Origin: Lachnospiraceae bacterium UBA7196
Lineage (GTDB): Bacteria; Bacillota; Clostridia; Lachnospirales; Lachnospiraceae
Direction: 5' to 3'
Assembly: GCA_002490835.1 (NCBI GenBank)
Contig: DKUU01000033.1
Location: 13,392 to 77,391 of the forward strand
DNA length: 64,000 nucleotides
The first letter of the stretch is position 1. Each line of letters starts with the position of its first letter. A program made the translations under genes and the position numbers. A model generated the notes under the pieces. That model saw nothing but the letters and a program-made list of their open reading frames with translations, made no database searches and had not been told where the DNA came from. Shown piece by piece: positions 52,137 through 62,261 of this stretch.

Positions 52137-53369
52137 ATGAGTCATTATGTCAGAGAAAATTATTTGAAAAAGATACGGGGGTTTTACCATGATGCGGAAA
52201 TGATAAAAGTCATTACCGGAGTAAGACGCTGCGGTAAATCCTGCCTTATGCAGACGATTGCGGAGGAATTAAAGGCAGAGGGCATTGCGGCTGAAAATAT
52301 TATTTATATTGATCTGGATAAAAGGGGATACCGTTCCATCAAGCAGCCGGAGCAGTTGGAGGCATTGATCAATACGTTGTCGGCCGGTTCTGGAATGAAG
52401 TATCTCTTTATTGATGAAATTCAGAATGTTACCGGATTTGAGGAGGTGCTTAACGGATACCGCGGCGAAGGAGATTATTCTATTTTCATCACCGGTTCCA
52501 ATTCCTATCTGCTCAGCGGAGAGCTTGTAACGAAGCTCACCGGCCGCTATCTGGAATTTGAAATGTATCCGCTTACTTTTGAAGAATATCTTGGCATGAA
52601 AGCGTATTTGGGATATGAAATCAGTGCGGATTTGACGCAGGAATTTGATCTTTTTATTCAGGAGGGCGGATTCCCTAAAACTTTGCAGTATCAGACGGTG
52701 GAGGATAAGCGCATTTACGTGCAGGGCATTATTTCGGAAATCTTTGAGAAGGATATCCGCAGGCGGGTGAAAGTAAGAAACGCGGCTGTGTTCCATCAGG
52801 TGCAGACTTATATCATCAATAATTTCGGAGCGCCTGCAAGCCTTAACAATATTCGTTCCGATCTGCGTAAAAACGGCTGTAATATCAAGCGGGAGACATT
52901 GAACAGATATATTCAAATTTTGATCGATGCCAAGATTTTGTGTAAATGTGAGCGCTTTGACTTAAAATCAAGGCGGTCATTGGCGGGGGAACAGAAATAT
53001 TATCTGGCGGATCTGGGCTTCTATTTTGCCACCAACACGGATAATCGTATCAATTACGGTCCGGTGCTGGAAAACATTGTGTATATCTATGCAAGGTCCA
53101 AGGGATATGCCGTGAGCGTCGGCCGGATCGGGAAGTTGGAATGCGACTTTATTCTGCGCGGCGGGGCGGCTTCCTATTCATATGTGCAGGCGGCAATGAC
53201 CATCATGAGCAGCGTGGAGACGGAAGACAGGGAGTATGCGCCCTTGGAAAAGATTCAGGACAATTATCCGAAGTATCTTGTCACCCGAAACGATCTGATT
53301 CAGAAAAGGAACGGGATCAAGCATGTGAATATTGCGCCTTTTATGAAAGAGGGGAAAATGTTTGAGTGA
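52137..53369 (+). CDS. AAA+ ATPase with DUF4143 domain
   Basis: A 410-residue protein: Walker A TGVRRCGKSC near residue 25, Walker B YLFIDEIQN near 95, sensor FITGSNSYLL, then the DUF4143 C-terminal domain (KYYLADLGFYFATN, GPVLENIVYIYA). Such ATPases are numerous in gut bacteria and archaea and remain uncharacterised; a nuclease-like fold in the C-terminus has been proposed. Start MSHYVREN at 52137 follows GGGGAGG by 6 bases. Own terminator downstream. Confidence 0.9.
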   Translation: MSHYVRENYLKKIRGFYHDAEMIKVITGVRRCGKSCLMQTIAEELKAEGIAAENIIYIDLDKRGYRSIKQPEQLEALINTLSAGSGMKYLFIDEIQNVTGFEEVLNGYRGEGDYSIFITGSNSYLLSGELVTKLTGRYLEFEMYPLTFEEYLGMKAYLGYEISADLTQEFDLFIQEGGFPKTLQYQTVEDKRIYVQGIISEIFEKDIRRRVKVRNAAVFHQVQTYIINNFGAPASLNNIRSDLRKNGCNIKRETLNRYIQILIDAKILCKCERFDLKSRRSLAGEQKYYLADLGFYFATNTDNRINYGPVLENIVYIYARSKGYAVSVGRIGKLECDFILRGGAASYSYVQAAMTIMSSVETEDREYAPLEKIQDNYPKYLVTRNDLIQKRNGIKHVNIAPFMKEGKMFE

Positions 53370-53477
53370 GGTGATCGTTACCATAAAAGGCGAAGAAGTG
53401 TATTGAGCGAAAACTTTATCAAAACCCGCCGCTTGCAGAAACGAACTAAAACAGAGCGGGAACGATGAAACAAGATA

Positions 53478-53521
53478 AAAGTGTAAAGTCTGTCGAAGTG
53501 TCAGGGCTTTACACTTTTTTT
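53478..53521 (+). terminator. Terminator of the DUF4143 ATPase
   Basis: AAGTGTAAAG pairs with CTTTACACTT across an 18-base loop, followed by seven T. Confidence 0.85.
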
Positions 53522-53558
53522 GCTCCCTTAATTGAGCTTCTTTCATTTCGTCAATATA

Positions 53559-53798
53559 TCATGGCTTCCCTTTTTTCCACATGAGAAATTCTTCAAAATC
53601 CCTGATGGTTATAAGTTCCTGTTTGGTAAAATTTTCTAATCGCTGACGCTGTACATAGGCCGGATCGATGTCTGACAGACCGAGCAGATAATCGGAGGAA
53701 ACGCGGTAGAGCCTGCAAATGCGGACAAGCATATCGTGTGGCGGGGCGCTCTTTTCCTGCTCCCAGCTGCGGATCGTTGACAAGGCAACATTTAATTT
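53559..53798 (-). pseudogene. Truncated XRE-family regulator
   Basis: The frame reads LNVALSTIRSWEQEKSAPP, the second half of an XRE helix-turn-helix, then a 60-residue tail (DYLLGLSDIDPAY). An in-frame stop lies just before it, at 53799-53801, and the first helices are missing. A possible original start (ATGGCTAAAAAT after GGTGATC) sits directly upstream in another frame, so an internal deletion with frameshift explains the structure. Confidence 0.75.
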
Positions 53799-53904
53799 TT
53801 AGCCATGATGGATCACCTCAATAATTTGTATTTTATTGCTGTACGGTGGAAGCAATGAGCGGCACGTTCCAGAACCTGTAAAACAGTCTCATTTTTGTAA
53901 TCAC

Positions 53905-54066
53905 TTATTTTAATGCTCCATGTAGCTGTTCATGCTGTGAAATGGCCTGTCTGATAAAATATAAAACTTCTCCATTGATGGAACGTCCGTCAAATTCGGC
54001 AAGACTTTTTAATTTTTGATGTGTTTCCGCATCGATTCGTAATCCCAGATGCTTATCTTTTTCCAT
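53905..54066 (-). CDS. Arc-type ribbon-helix-helix protein
   Basis: A 53-residue protein, MEKDKHLGLRIDAETHQKLK then SLAEFDGRSINGEVLYFIRQ and a short tail. The RHH fold binds DNA through its first beta strand (LGLRID). GGGAGA precedes the ATG. It is divergent from the recombinase gene, and the gap between them holds AAGTCCA repeats likely to be its operator. It could control recombinase expression or act as an antitoxin-like regulator, though no toxin is adjacent. Confidence 0.8.
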   Translation of the reverse strand: MEKDKHLGLRIDAETHQKLKSLAEFDGRSINGEVLYFIRQAISQHEQLHGALK

Positions 54067-54094
54067 ATGATTTTCTCCCAAACAAACTCAATAT

Positions 54095-54140
54095 AAGTCC
54101 ATTTTAAGTCCAAATGTGATATAATGCACAAAATGGACTT
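54095..54140. promoter_or_regulatory. AAGTCCA operator repeats between RHH and recombinase genes
   Basis: AAGTCCATTTT (54095-54105) and its perfect inverse AAAATGGACTT (54130-54140) flank another AAGTCCA (54106-54112) and the promoter-like TGATATAATGC. Tandem short sites of this kind are typical for Arc/MetJ-type RHH repressors. Confidence 0.65.
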
Positions 54141-54235
54141 AATTTAAGTACACAATATTTTGAAGGGAAGGAGAGATTGTTTCGCTGTCTGCAATTTATA
54201 ATTGACCAATGCGATTATAAAGGAGGCGGACTGTT

Positions 54236-54859
54236 ATGGAACGTTATGGGTATGTACGGGTATCGGCAAAGGACCAGAACCCGGAAAGACAGATGCTTGC
54301 AATGCGGAAACAGCGGATTCATGAGAAAAATATTTATCTGGATAAGATGTCAGGCAGTGATTTCTCAAGACCGCAGTACCAGAAGCTGCTTAAAAAGCTG
54401 AAAAACGGGGATGTGCTCGTCATTAAGAGTATCGACCGTCTGGGTAGAAACTACAGGGAAATTCTGGAACAGTGGCAGGACATCACGAAAAGAATCGGGG
54501 CAGATATCCAGGTAATCGACATGCCGCTTTTAAATACAAATTGCGGGAATGAAGATTTGACGGGAAAGCTGATCTCCGATCTGGTGTTGCAGATTCTGGC
54601 GTATGTGGCGGAGACGGAAAGAAATTTCATCAGGCAGCGTCAGGCGGAGGGGATTGCGGCGGCCAAACAGAAGGGGGTGCAGTTTGGATGCCGGAAAGCG
54701 GAGCTGCCGGATGACTTTGAGAAATATTGCAGAATGTGGGTCGAGGGGCGTATTTCATCCCGGAAGGCGGCCGAGGCGCTGGGGATGAAACATACGACCT
54801 TTTACCGCAGATGTGTGGAATACCGGGAAAATGAGAAGGAAAAATGTTCCAAATTGTAG
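54236..54859 (+). CDS. Serine recombinase (resolvase/invertase type)
   Basis: A 207-residue small serine recombinase. Catalytic Ser in GYVRVSAKDQNPERQ, SGSDFSRPQYQKLL, the Arg pair in IKSIDRLGRNY, ETERNFIRQRQAEGI and a C-terminal helix-turn-helix (RISSRKAAEALGMKHTTFYR). Full length for the Hin/Gin/TnpR group. AAAGGAGG precedes the ATG. It could resolve or invert DNA; no matching inverted crossover sites were found by eye. The giant surface protein gene starts 149 bases downstream. Confidence 0.92.
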   Translation: MERYGYVRVSAKDQNPERQMLAMRKQRIHEKNIYLDKMSGSDFSRPQYQKLLKKLKNGDVLVIKSIDRLGRNYREILEQWQDITKRIGADIQVIDMPLLNTNCGNEDLTGKLISDLVLQILAYVAETERNFIRQRQAEGIAAAKQKGVQFGCRKAELPDDFEKYCRMWVEGRISSRKAAEALGMKHTTFYRRCVEYRENEKEKCSKL

Positions 54860-55008
54860 ACAAGCCGAAACAGTTGTAATTGCCTCTGATCAATATGAGT
54901 TTTGTTGTAAATGAAATCAATTTAAATTATACAGAATGTGTTTCAAAAAGTCTACTTTGTGAAACAGGATGGGTTATGCATATTGCAAATAGAAGGAAGG
55001 GAAAGGGA

Positions 55009-58000
55009 ATGAAAGGAAGAAGAAAAAAACGATTGGTGACAGGGATATTATGTTTGGCGGTGTTAGTTGCCGATATGGTGGGCCCGATGGGGTTACAGGT
55101 TATGGCAAATGAGATGGGCCAGGAGAGGTTTGCTATAAGTGTTGACTCTGAAAAGCAAAATGTTGATACAGATAATAAGGTTGGCTTGATTGGAGGGGAA
55201 GATGAAAGTGCGAATATGGAAAATTCGACAGAGGACAGTGGCGGCGGTAATGATGAACAAAAGTCGTCCGAGGGAGACGATGGTACAGGCAGTGAATCGG
55301 GAGCAATGGAAGGAAATGACGGGACAGGAAATGAGAACGATTCACCGGAAACAGGAGATAGTGTAGGCAGCGAATCGGGTTCTGCAGGAGACTCTGATGA
55401 AAAGCAGGAAGAGGATGGAACGCAGGGTGGGGAAAGTGCGCCTGGGGAAACTGAAAATGCGGTAGATGAAGATGGAGAGAAAACGGATATAGAGGAAGGC
55501 GGGGAGGATGCAGTAGAGGAAACTGTGTCTGAAAATACGGTGGTGACAAGTGAAGAATTGGCGGAGGATGCGGAAGCAGCGATGCAGGGGGCACGGGTTG
55601 TGACGGCATCTGGGAAGTGCGGGGATAATCTGACTTGGGAGTTGGTAGATGGGACGCTGACGATCTCGGGGACGGGGGAGATGTATAACTATGATCGTAA
55701 GGCAGATTTTATTACAAGTGCACCTTGGAGAGAATATCCAGATGCCTTGAAAACGTTAGTATTGGAAGAGGGAATAATGACTATAGGAGCGCATGCATTT
55801 GAGGGGTGCAGTGGTTTTATGGGAAGTCTGATAATACCAAAAGGAGTGACAAGCATCGAAAACCATGCATTTGAGAGATGCAGTGGTTTTACAGGAAGTC
55901 TGACAATTCCTAAAGGGGTGACGAGCATTGGAGATGATGCGTTTAGAGGATGTAGTGGCTTTACAGGAAGTTTAATAATTCCAGAGGGTGTGACAAGTAT
56001 TGGAGGGTATGCATTTGAGGGATGCAGTGGTTTTACAGGAAGTTTGACAATTCCAGAAGGAGTAACAAACATTATAAGCGGTACATTTAATGAGTGTAGT
56101 GGTTTTACAGGAAGCCTGACAATTCCTGAAGGTGTGACAAAAATTGGAGATATGGCATTTCGTGAGTGCAGTGGTTTTACAGGAAATTTGGTAATTCCTA
56201 AGGGAGTGACAAGCATTGGGTGGATGGCATTTTATGGGTGTAAGGGCTTTGCGGGAAGTCTGACAATTTCTGAAGGGTTGGTAAGCATTGGAGAATCTGC
56301 ATTTGCTAATTGTAGTGGTTTTACGGGAAACTTGATAATACCAAATAGCGTAGTTGAAATTGGAGTCAGAGCTTATGATGGTTGTAATAGTTTTTCAGGT
56401 AATTTGGAAATTGGTAACAGTGTGGAAAAAATCGGTTTTAGTGCATTTGAAAATTGTAGCAGTTTTGTTGGAAGTCTAACAATTCCTGACAGTGTAATTA
56501 AAATTGATTTTGACGCATTTCGTGATTGTAGCGGTTTCACTGGAAACTTAAAATTTGGTGACAACATAAAAGAAATAGATAGCAGAGCATTTGCTAATTG
56601 TAGTGGATTTACAGGAGATTTAAAAATTCCAGACAGTGTGACATATATTGGTGAAATGGCATTTCTTGACTGCAGTGGTTTCACAGGAGATTTAATAATT
56701 GGTAACAATGTAACAGAAATTAGAAAATCAGCATTTGAAGGATGCTGCGGTTTTACGGGAAGTTTTATAATTGGAGATAGCATTACAGCTCTTAATAGAA
56801 ATATGTTTGGTATCTATGGTGCTTCCCCCAATTTTAAGGGACAATTACTTATAGGAAATAACGTACAAACAATCGGGGAAAGTATGTTTTATGGTGTTGA
56901 TTTTACTGGGAAATTAATAATTCCAGATAGCGTAACCTGTATTGAAAATTCCGCATTCAAAGATTGTCGCGGATTTACGGGAGATTTGAAGATACCAAAT
57001 AATGTAGAAAAATTAGGAAATAATGCATTTAGTGGATGTAGCGGGTTTGATGGAAAGTTAACAATCTCCCGCAATATAACAGAAATTGAAGCCGGAGTAT
57101 TTAAAAATTGTTCTGGTTTTACCGGAAATCTTACCATTCCCAATAATATAACCTCTATTGGGGGGGATTATTGGGATGGTGGTGCATTTGAAGGTTGTAG
57201 CAAATTTACAGGAAGTTTAGAAATTCCCAGTACCGTGACGGTTATTGGAGATTCTGCATTTAAAGGATGTAGTGGCTTTACGGGAAATCTGATAATTTCC
57301 GATAACGTGACAAGCGTTGGATCGTCTGCATTTTATGGATGTAATGGCTTCACTGGAAATCTAATAATAGGGAATAATGTAAAGAGCGTTGGATATTCTG
57401 CATTTTATAAATGCAGTGGCTTTACAGGGAACTTAACGATTCCAAATAGCGTGATGAACATTGATGGAGCTGCGTTTAAAGATTGCACAGGTTTTACGGG
57501 AAGCCTGAATATACCTAAAAATGTAACAAGTATTGGCAGTGACGTTTTTGGCCCCCTTACTTCATCTAAAAAAGTGTACTGGCACTGTACACTTAATAGC
57601 ACAAACGATTGCATAAACGGTGGAACCGTCATCTATGATGACGATGTTCCCGAACCTACATATTTAAAGAGATGTACTTTGATTAAGCGTTCCGATTACG
57701 AAGCTTCCGAAGGCGATTTCCCTTCGGATATTCAGGTTCCCCCAGACCAAGCCGCAGTCGGCGCCGTTGACAGCTCCACGGGCCGCCTCATCCGCTCGGC
57801 CTACATCATTCTGGACGGCCAGACATACCGGACGGACATGGAAGGCGTTTACTATTTCTCTCTGGGACAGAGCGGAGCAGTCAGACGTTTGGTAGGTGCG
57901 ACAGCGAACGGTTATCTGCGTGCAAATGTCGTAAGTATGGCTGTACAGCATGGCAAACTTACTACGGTGAGTATGACAAAAATTGTTTCAAATCCGGCAG

Positions 58001-61000
58001 TTGGGGGTGATGATGTTCAGATACCGGCAGGAAAATTTGCAATTTGTGTCGTGGATGATAACCAGAAGCTGATTAAAAATGCTGCAGTGGAAATAGATGG
58101 GGATAAAATAGCTGCGCCTGACGGTGTGTATTATGCTGATGCTGATTCTAAATCACACTATGTATCTGCGTCTGCTAAAGGATATGGCGGCTATATTTCT
58201 AATCCGGTTACTTTTCAATCGGGTGAAAAATTCAGTGTTTTTTTGAGATATAATGACGATTATAATGTCACATATCAGGTAGGAAAATTAAAGAGCGCGG
58301 ATGTATCTACCAAGAAAATAAGTCTGGAATCATCAGGGGAGTGCAGTACTTCGGACGATTTTGATTTTTTAAAGGCAGCTTCGTTGCTTGAAAAAACAGT
58401 GGTTTTGAGGAAGAGGGATGACGTTGCCATGGAGATTTATACGCTCGCGGAATGTGCCGCCGTTTCAGTTTCAATTGTGCCGGACACGAGCAGTTTTATC
58501 TATCAGGATGGACGTTTTTCTACAGATTCGACAGCGGTTCATGTGTCTGTCTATTATACGATTAGGGACGGATTTCCAAAGAATCTCGCTAATATTATGC
58601 CGCAGGCGGAAAAACCTAAATTTGAAATGAGTAGCATCAGATTCACGATTGATGAGGGCATGAAGGTGCGCATTGGAAAGGAGGAGGGAAATGCGCTTCC
58701 GTTGAGCGTTAATCGAACAATGTCCATAGGGGAGGTCTATTCTTTTGATATTTCCGCGATACTGACATCGAAAGCAAAGCCGACGCAACCGACGCCATTC
58801 TATAAGATGGCGGCAGAGGTCAGCGGTTCGGGTTACTCCGTTAAGGGGTTTCAGACATTCCGCGTGGCAGATGCGGATTATAAAAAAGAGCAGACGGATA
58901 AATGTCCAACGACACAGGGATCGGATGTGAGCAAGGAGAGTGTTGCAGGACTTTTGGATGCTAATATTATGTTTAATATAAGGGGTACATATCTGGCGGA
59001 ACAGTATTTTTCAGAGGAACAAATCGAGGCTGTAGAAAGAATGCTGACCCTTTGGGCAGCAAATATAGAAGCGGCGACCGATACAGCAAGAAAGATTTCG
59101 GATGAAGAGCAGTTTATGATGGATGTGTTGGAAAAATTGAAGGTAAATATAAATCCGTATATATATATATCAGGGACCACAGCACAGATGAGAATTAAGG
59201 CAAAAACAAAATCTTATGGGGAAAGGACATTTATTTTCACGTTAAACTTATCTAATTATTCTTGGGACAGTCAAGCACCTTTTGGAAGGCTTGGAGATAT
59301 AAAATGGCGTGTTGAAGATACAACAGATATACCAACGCCTTATCAAAAAGGTTCTTGTGCATTTATGGTAAAACCTTATGCGGACAGATTCCTTTTGCAG
59401 CTTAAAGAATTGGCATACAGTTCGATAAAAAATGCTTATAAAAAGACATGGGGAAATAAGGCCAATAAAGTGGCTGAGATGATTGTAGACAAAAGAATAC
59501 TGGATATTGTAAATCAACAATTTGGTAGTGTGTCGGATATGTGCTTTAAATTGATGATTGAACCGACTGAAGTTACGATAAGAAAAGGGGGTAGAAAAAA
59601 GTCTACAACAAGATGCCCTGTAGATTTGTATGTTTATGACAGTCAGGGTAATATTGCGGGGGCAATTATAGATGATATTGCCTATCCCATGGATGAAGGC
59701 GTACTGGTGTATGTGGAAGATGGCGCGAAGATTGTGGATTATTACGCGGATGAATACACGGTGAAATTTGTAGGAAACGATGCCGGAACCATGTCGCATG
59801 AGGTCTGTGAATATTACAGTACGGGAGAAATGATCAGGCAGATAGAGTTTAAAGACATTCCCCTAACAGATGGCAAGGTCTATCAGGAAACCATTCCTGA
59901 TTACTTTTTCGCACCGCCTGAAGTATATGCCTTGGAGGGAGAAGGGCAGGAAATGATACATCCTGATACGGACTCTTATGATGAAGAACGGCCAGAGATT
60001 ATTTTGGTGAATGGTATTTCTGTAACGCCGGAAAATGTAACTCTTAAGATTGGAGAAGAGAAAACGCTGGAAGCGGTGATTACACCTGCGGAAGCAAGCC
60101 TGCAGCTTGTGGAATGGTCCAGTGAGAATGAAAATGTCGTAACGGTAAGCGAAGCAGGTACGATTAAAGCGGTAGGAGCAGGAACGGCTAAGGTAAAAGC
60201 TGTTTCTGTAGACGGCAGGTATGAAGCGGAATGTACTGTGACAGTAGATCAGACTGGCGCTGTTCAACCAGATGATTCCGAAGAGCCTGACAAACCCGGT
60301 CAGGGAGATGTACTGGATGAGGATATCCCGCAGGGTGGTATAGAAAATATACCGAAAGGACTCTGGATTTCAGAAGTAAAGCCGCAGGCTTATACTGGGA
60401 AGGTAATCAAGCCGGAAGTCCGGGTTTACGACTACAAAACTTTGTTACAGGTTAAAAAGGACTATACGATATCTTATAAAAATAATACGAAAGCCAATGA
60501 TGCCCAGACCACAAAAAGCGCACCGACGATTACGGTTACGGGTAAAGGAAATTACAGTGGAAAGGAGAAGCAGACATTCCAGATTTTGCCGAAAGATATT
60601 ACAGACGATGATATCATAGTAGATGATATCGCTTTGAAGGCAAATAAGAAAATGCAGAAACCCGTTCCATCAGTGGCTTGGAATGGGATAAAGTTGGTAA
60701 ATAAAAGAGATTTTTCAGTATCTTATACAGATGCAACGGCTGGGGCATATAAGGATTGTGGAACATATGAGATTTTGATATTTGGTACAGGAAATTATTC
60801 GGGTAGTAGACGAATTGTATTGACCATTACAGAAAGCAAACCGACAGCGAAGCTAGCGGTGACAAAGATTGCCGACCAAATTTATACGGGTAAAAAATTA
60901 GAACCGGCTTTAGTTGTAAAGGACGGCAAAACGCTGTTAACAAAAAATGTACATTATACAGTAAGTTATCACAATAATGTTAATGTTGGCACAGCGACTG

Positions 61001-62172
61001 TATTGCTTAGTGGAATAGGCGATTATGTAGGAACAAAGCGAATCACCTTTAAAATTAAATCGGTGGCCTCTCTTAAAAATGCCAAAGTATTACTGTTGGA
61101 CGCAAACGGTCAGAAATATATCGGAGGCACTTACAATGGAGGAGAAATAAAGCCGGGCGGTTATTCGCTTACCATAACAGTCAAAGGTCCAGATAAAAAG
61201 AATACTATCCTTACATTGAAGGAAGGGGTTGATTATCAAGTTTCCTATAGCAAGCATGTACAGGCTGGGAATGCGAGCATATTGTTCTCCGGCATAAATG
61301 GCTATACAGGAAGCATAAAGAAGACTTATAAAATAAAGCCGTACCCCTTTGATAGCGATCAGATGCAGAGCGGGCAGGTAAAGGTTGTTATGGATCAGTC
61401 ATATAGTTATGTAAAAGGGGGCTGTAAGCCGAAACCTGTTATTACTTTTAATGGGAAAGAGTTGCAGGAAAAGACTGATTATAATCTGAGTTATAAATAT
61501 AATACAAAACTAAATAGTGGAGATGGTATTTCTAAGATTCCAACTGTCATAATTAAGGGGAAGGGTAATTTTAGTGGAACAATGGCATATACTTATGCAA
61601 TTACTCAGGCAGATATCAGCAGGCTGTCATTGATTGCGGCAGATAAAGTGTGGCAGAATAAGGGTAATAATTATAAAACAAAACTGGCAGTCAAAGATGT
61701 TGATAATAAAGTATTGGCTGCGGGGCGGGATTATGATAAAAATTTTGTTTATACATATCATGAAGATACCCGTCTTGCCGACGGTACGGTTAAAACGGCC
61801 GGAACAGTAATATCTGCAAAAGATATCATACCTGCCGGAACTGTGATCGAAGTATCGGTTCATGCGAAAGGGGCGAACTATTACGGCACTATATCTGGTA
61901 CATACCGCATTGCCAAGGCAGACATCAGTAGAGCGGCAGTAAAGATTCCAGCACAAATATATACAGGTAGAGCAATAAAGCCAAATGATGAAATAGAGGT
62001 TAAGCTGAACGGGAAAGTGCTTTCAAAAGAAAATTATGAAATAGTGAATTATAGTAATAATATAAACAGAGGAACAGCATCAGTAACTATTCGGGGGAAA
62101 AATGATTGCGGTGGAACGAAAACTGTAAAATTTACAATTAGGAGTAAGGGATTTTTGTGGTGGTGGAGGTAA
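55009..62172 (+). CDS. Giant BspA-type leucine-rich-repeat surface protein
   Basis: A 2387-residue secreted protein. A basic N-terminus and hydrophobic core (LVTGILCLAVLVADMVG) form the signal peptide. Next come an acidic Glu/Asp/Gly/Ser region (about 35-190), a short repeat-leading segment, and 24 BspA-type LRR_5 repeats (269-848; unit about GFTGSLTIPEGVTSIGDDAF). Two carboxypeptidase-regulatory-like domains follow (about 910-1070), then a large unassigned region, a Big_2-type Ig domain (about 1668-1745, SVTPENVTLKIGEEKTLEAV), and about seven beta-modules (YTGK...DYTISY, GKGNYSG). There is no LPXTG; it ends GFLWWWR. ATG at 55009 follows GGGAAAGGGA. Probably an adhesin. Codon use is AT-rich compared with the core genes. 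Confidence 0.9.
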   Translation: MKGRRKKRLVTGILCLAVLVADMVGPMGLQVMANEMGQERFAISVDSEKQNVDTDNKVGLIGGEDESANMENSTEDSGGGNDEQKSSEGDDGTGSESGAMEGNDGTGNENDSPETGDSVGSESGSAGDSDEKQEEDGTQGGESAPGETENAVDEDGEKTDIEEGGEDAVEETVSENTVVTSEELAEDAEAAMQGARVVTASGKCGDNLTWELVDGTLTISGTGEMYNYDRKADFITSAPWREYPDALKTLVLEEGIMTIGAHAFEGCSGFMGSLIIPKGVTSIENHAFERCSGFTGSLTIPKGVTSIGDDAFRGCSGFTGSLIIPEGVTSIGGYAFEGCSGFTGSLTIPEGVTNIISGTFNECSGFTGSLTIPEGVTKIGDMAFRECSGFTGNLVIPKGVTSIGWMAFYGCKGFAGSLTISEGLVSIGESAFANCSGFTGNLIIPNSVVEIGVRAYDGCNSFSGNLEIGNSVEKIGFSAFENCSSFVGSLTIPDSVIKIDFDAFRDCSGFTGNLKFGDNIKEIDSRAFANCSGFTGDLKIPDSVTYIGEMAFLDCSGFTGDLIIGNNVTEIRKSAFEGCCGFTGSFIIGDSITALNRNMFGIYGASPNFKGQLLIGNNVQTIGESMFYGVDFTGKLIIPDSVTCIENSAFKDCRGFTGDLKIPNNVEKLGNNAFSGCSGFDGKLTISRNITEIEAGVFKNCSGFTGNLTIPNNITSIGGDYWDGGAFEGCSKFTGSLEIPSTVTVIGDSAFKGCSGFTGNLIISDNVTSVGSSAFYGCNGFTGNLIIGNNVKSVGYSAFYKCSGFTGNLTIPNSVMNIDGAAFKDCTGFTGSLNIPKNVTSIGSDVFGPLTSSKKVYWHCTLNSTNDCINGGTVIYDDDVPEPTYLKRCTLIKRSDYEASEGDFPSDIQVPPDQAAVGAVDSSTGRLIRSAYIILDGQTYRTDMEGVYYFSLGQSGAVRRLVGATANGYLRANVVSMAVQHGKLTTVSMTKIVSNPAVGGDDVQIPAGKFAICVVDDNQKLIKNAAVEIDGDKIAAPDGVYYADADSKSHYVSASAKGYGGYISNPVTFQSGEKFSVFLRYNDDYNVTYQVGKLKSADVSTKKISLESSGECSTSDDFDFLKAASLLEKTVVLRKRDDVAMEIYTLAECAAVSVSIVPDTSSFIYQDGRFSTDSTAVHVSVYYTIRDGFPKNLANIMPQAEKPKFEMSSIRFTIDEGMKVRIGKEEGNALPLSVNRTMSIGEVYSFDISAILTSKAKPTQPTPFYKMAAEVSGSGYSVKGFQTFRVADADYKKEQTDKCPTTQGSDVSKESVAGLLDANIMFNIRGTYLAEQYFSEEQIEAVERMLTLWAANIEAATDTARKISDEEQFMMDVLEKLKVNINPYIYISGTTAQMRIKAKTKSYGERTFIFTLNLSNYSWDSQAPFGRLGDIKWRVEDTTDIPTPYQKGSCAFMVKPYADRFLLQLKELAYSSIKNAYKKTWGNKANKVAEMIVDKRILDIVNQQFGSVSDMCFKLMIEPTEVTIRKGGRKKSTTRCPVDLYVYDSQGNIAGAIIDDIAYPMDEGVLVYVEDGAKIVDYYADEYTVKFVGNDAGTMSHEVCEYYSTGEMIRQIEFKDIPLTDGKVYQETIPDYFFAPPEVYALEGEGQEMIHPDTDSYDEERPEIILVNGISVTPENVTLKIGEEKTLEAVITPAEASLQLVEWSSENENVVTVSEAGTIKAVGAGTAKVKAVSVDGRYEAECTVTVDQTGAVQPDDSEEPDKPGQGDVLDEDIPQGGIENIPKGLWISEVKPQAYTGKVIKPEVRVYDYKTLLQVKKDYTISYKNNTKANDAQTTKSAPTITVTGKGNYSGKEKQTFQILPKDITDDDIIVDDIALKANKKMQKPVPSVAWNGIKLVNKRDFSVSYTDATAGAYKDCGTYEILIFGTGNYSGSRRIVLTITESKPTAKLAVTKIADQIYTGKKLEPALVVKDGKTLLTKNVHYTVSYHNNVNVGTATVLLSGIGDYVGTKRITFKIKSVASLKNAKVLLLDANGQKYIGGTYNGGEIKPGGYSLTITVKGPDKKNTILTLKEGVDYQVSYSKHVQAGNASILFSGINGYTGSIKKTYKIKPYPFDSDQMQSGQVKVVMDQSYSYVKGGCKPKPVITFNGKELQEKTDYNLSYKYNTKLNSGDGISKIPTVIIKGKGNFSGTMAYTYAITQADISRLSLIAADKVWQNKGNNYKTKLAVKDVDNKVLAAGRDYDKNFVYTYHEDTRLADGTVKTAGTVISAKDIIPAGTVIEVSVHAKGANYYGTISGTYRIAKADISRAAVKIPAQIYTGRAIKPNDEIEVKLNGKVLSKENYEIVNYSNNINRGTASVTIRGKNDCGGTKTVKFTIRSKGFLWWWR
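55813..57552 (+). repeat. 24 tandem LRR-coding units
   Basis: Units of about 69 bases encode GFTGxLxIPxxVTxIGxxAFxGCS. The first seven are close in sequence at DNA level (repeated GGTTTTACAGGAAG), later ones more diverged. One unit (near 57160) has extra residues (GDYWDGG). The array could change length by slippage or recombination. Confidence 0.92.
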
Positions 62173-62195
62173 TAAGATAATTACACGATACTAAA

Positions 62196-62232
62196 CCAGA
62201 GGATGCACTTAATGATGGATTGCATCCTCTGG
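62196..62232 (+). terminator. Stem-loop after the surface protein gene
   Basis: CCAGAGGATGCA pairs perfectly with TGCATCCTCTGG. Only short T tracts follow, so termination strength is uncertain. Confidence 0.65.
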
Positions 62233-62261
62233 CTGCTCTTTCAAAAGCTTTTTTAACAAAG

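Noticed and set aside
53905..54859. RHH protein as antitoxin of a toxin-antitoxin pair
   Set aside because: The divergent gene is a full serine recombinase and no toxin-sized frame is adjacent on the same strand.
55813..57552. Possible CRISPR-like array because of regular 69-base repeats
   Set aside because: The repeats are coding, in frame and encode BspA-type leucine-rich repeats; there are no unique spacers.
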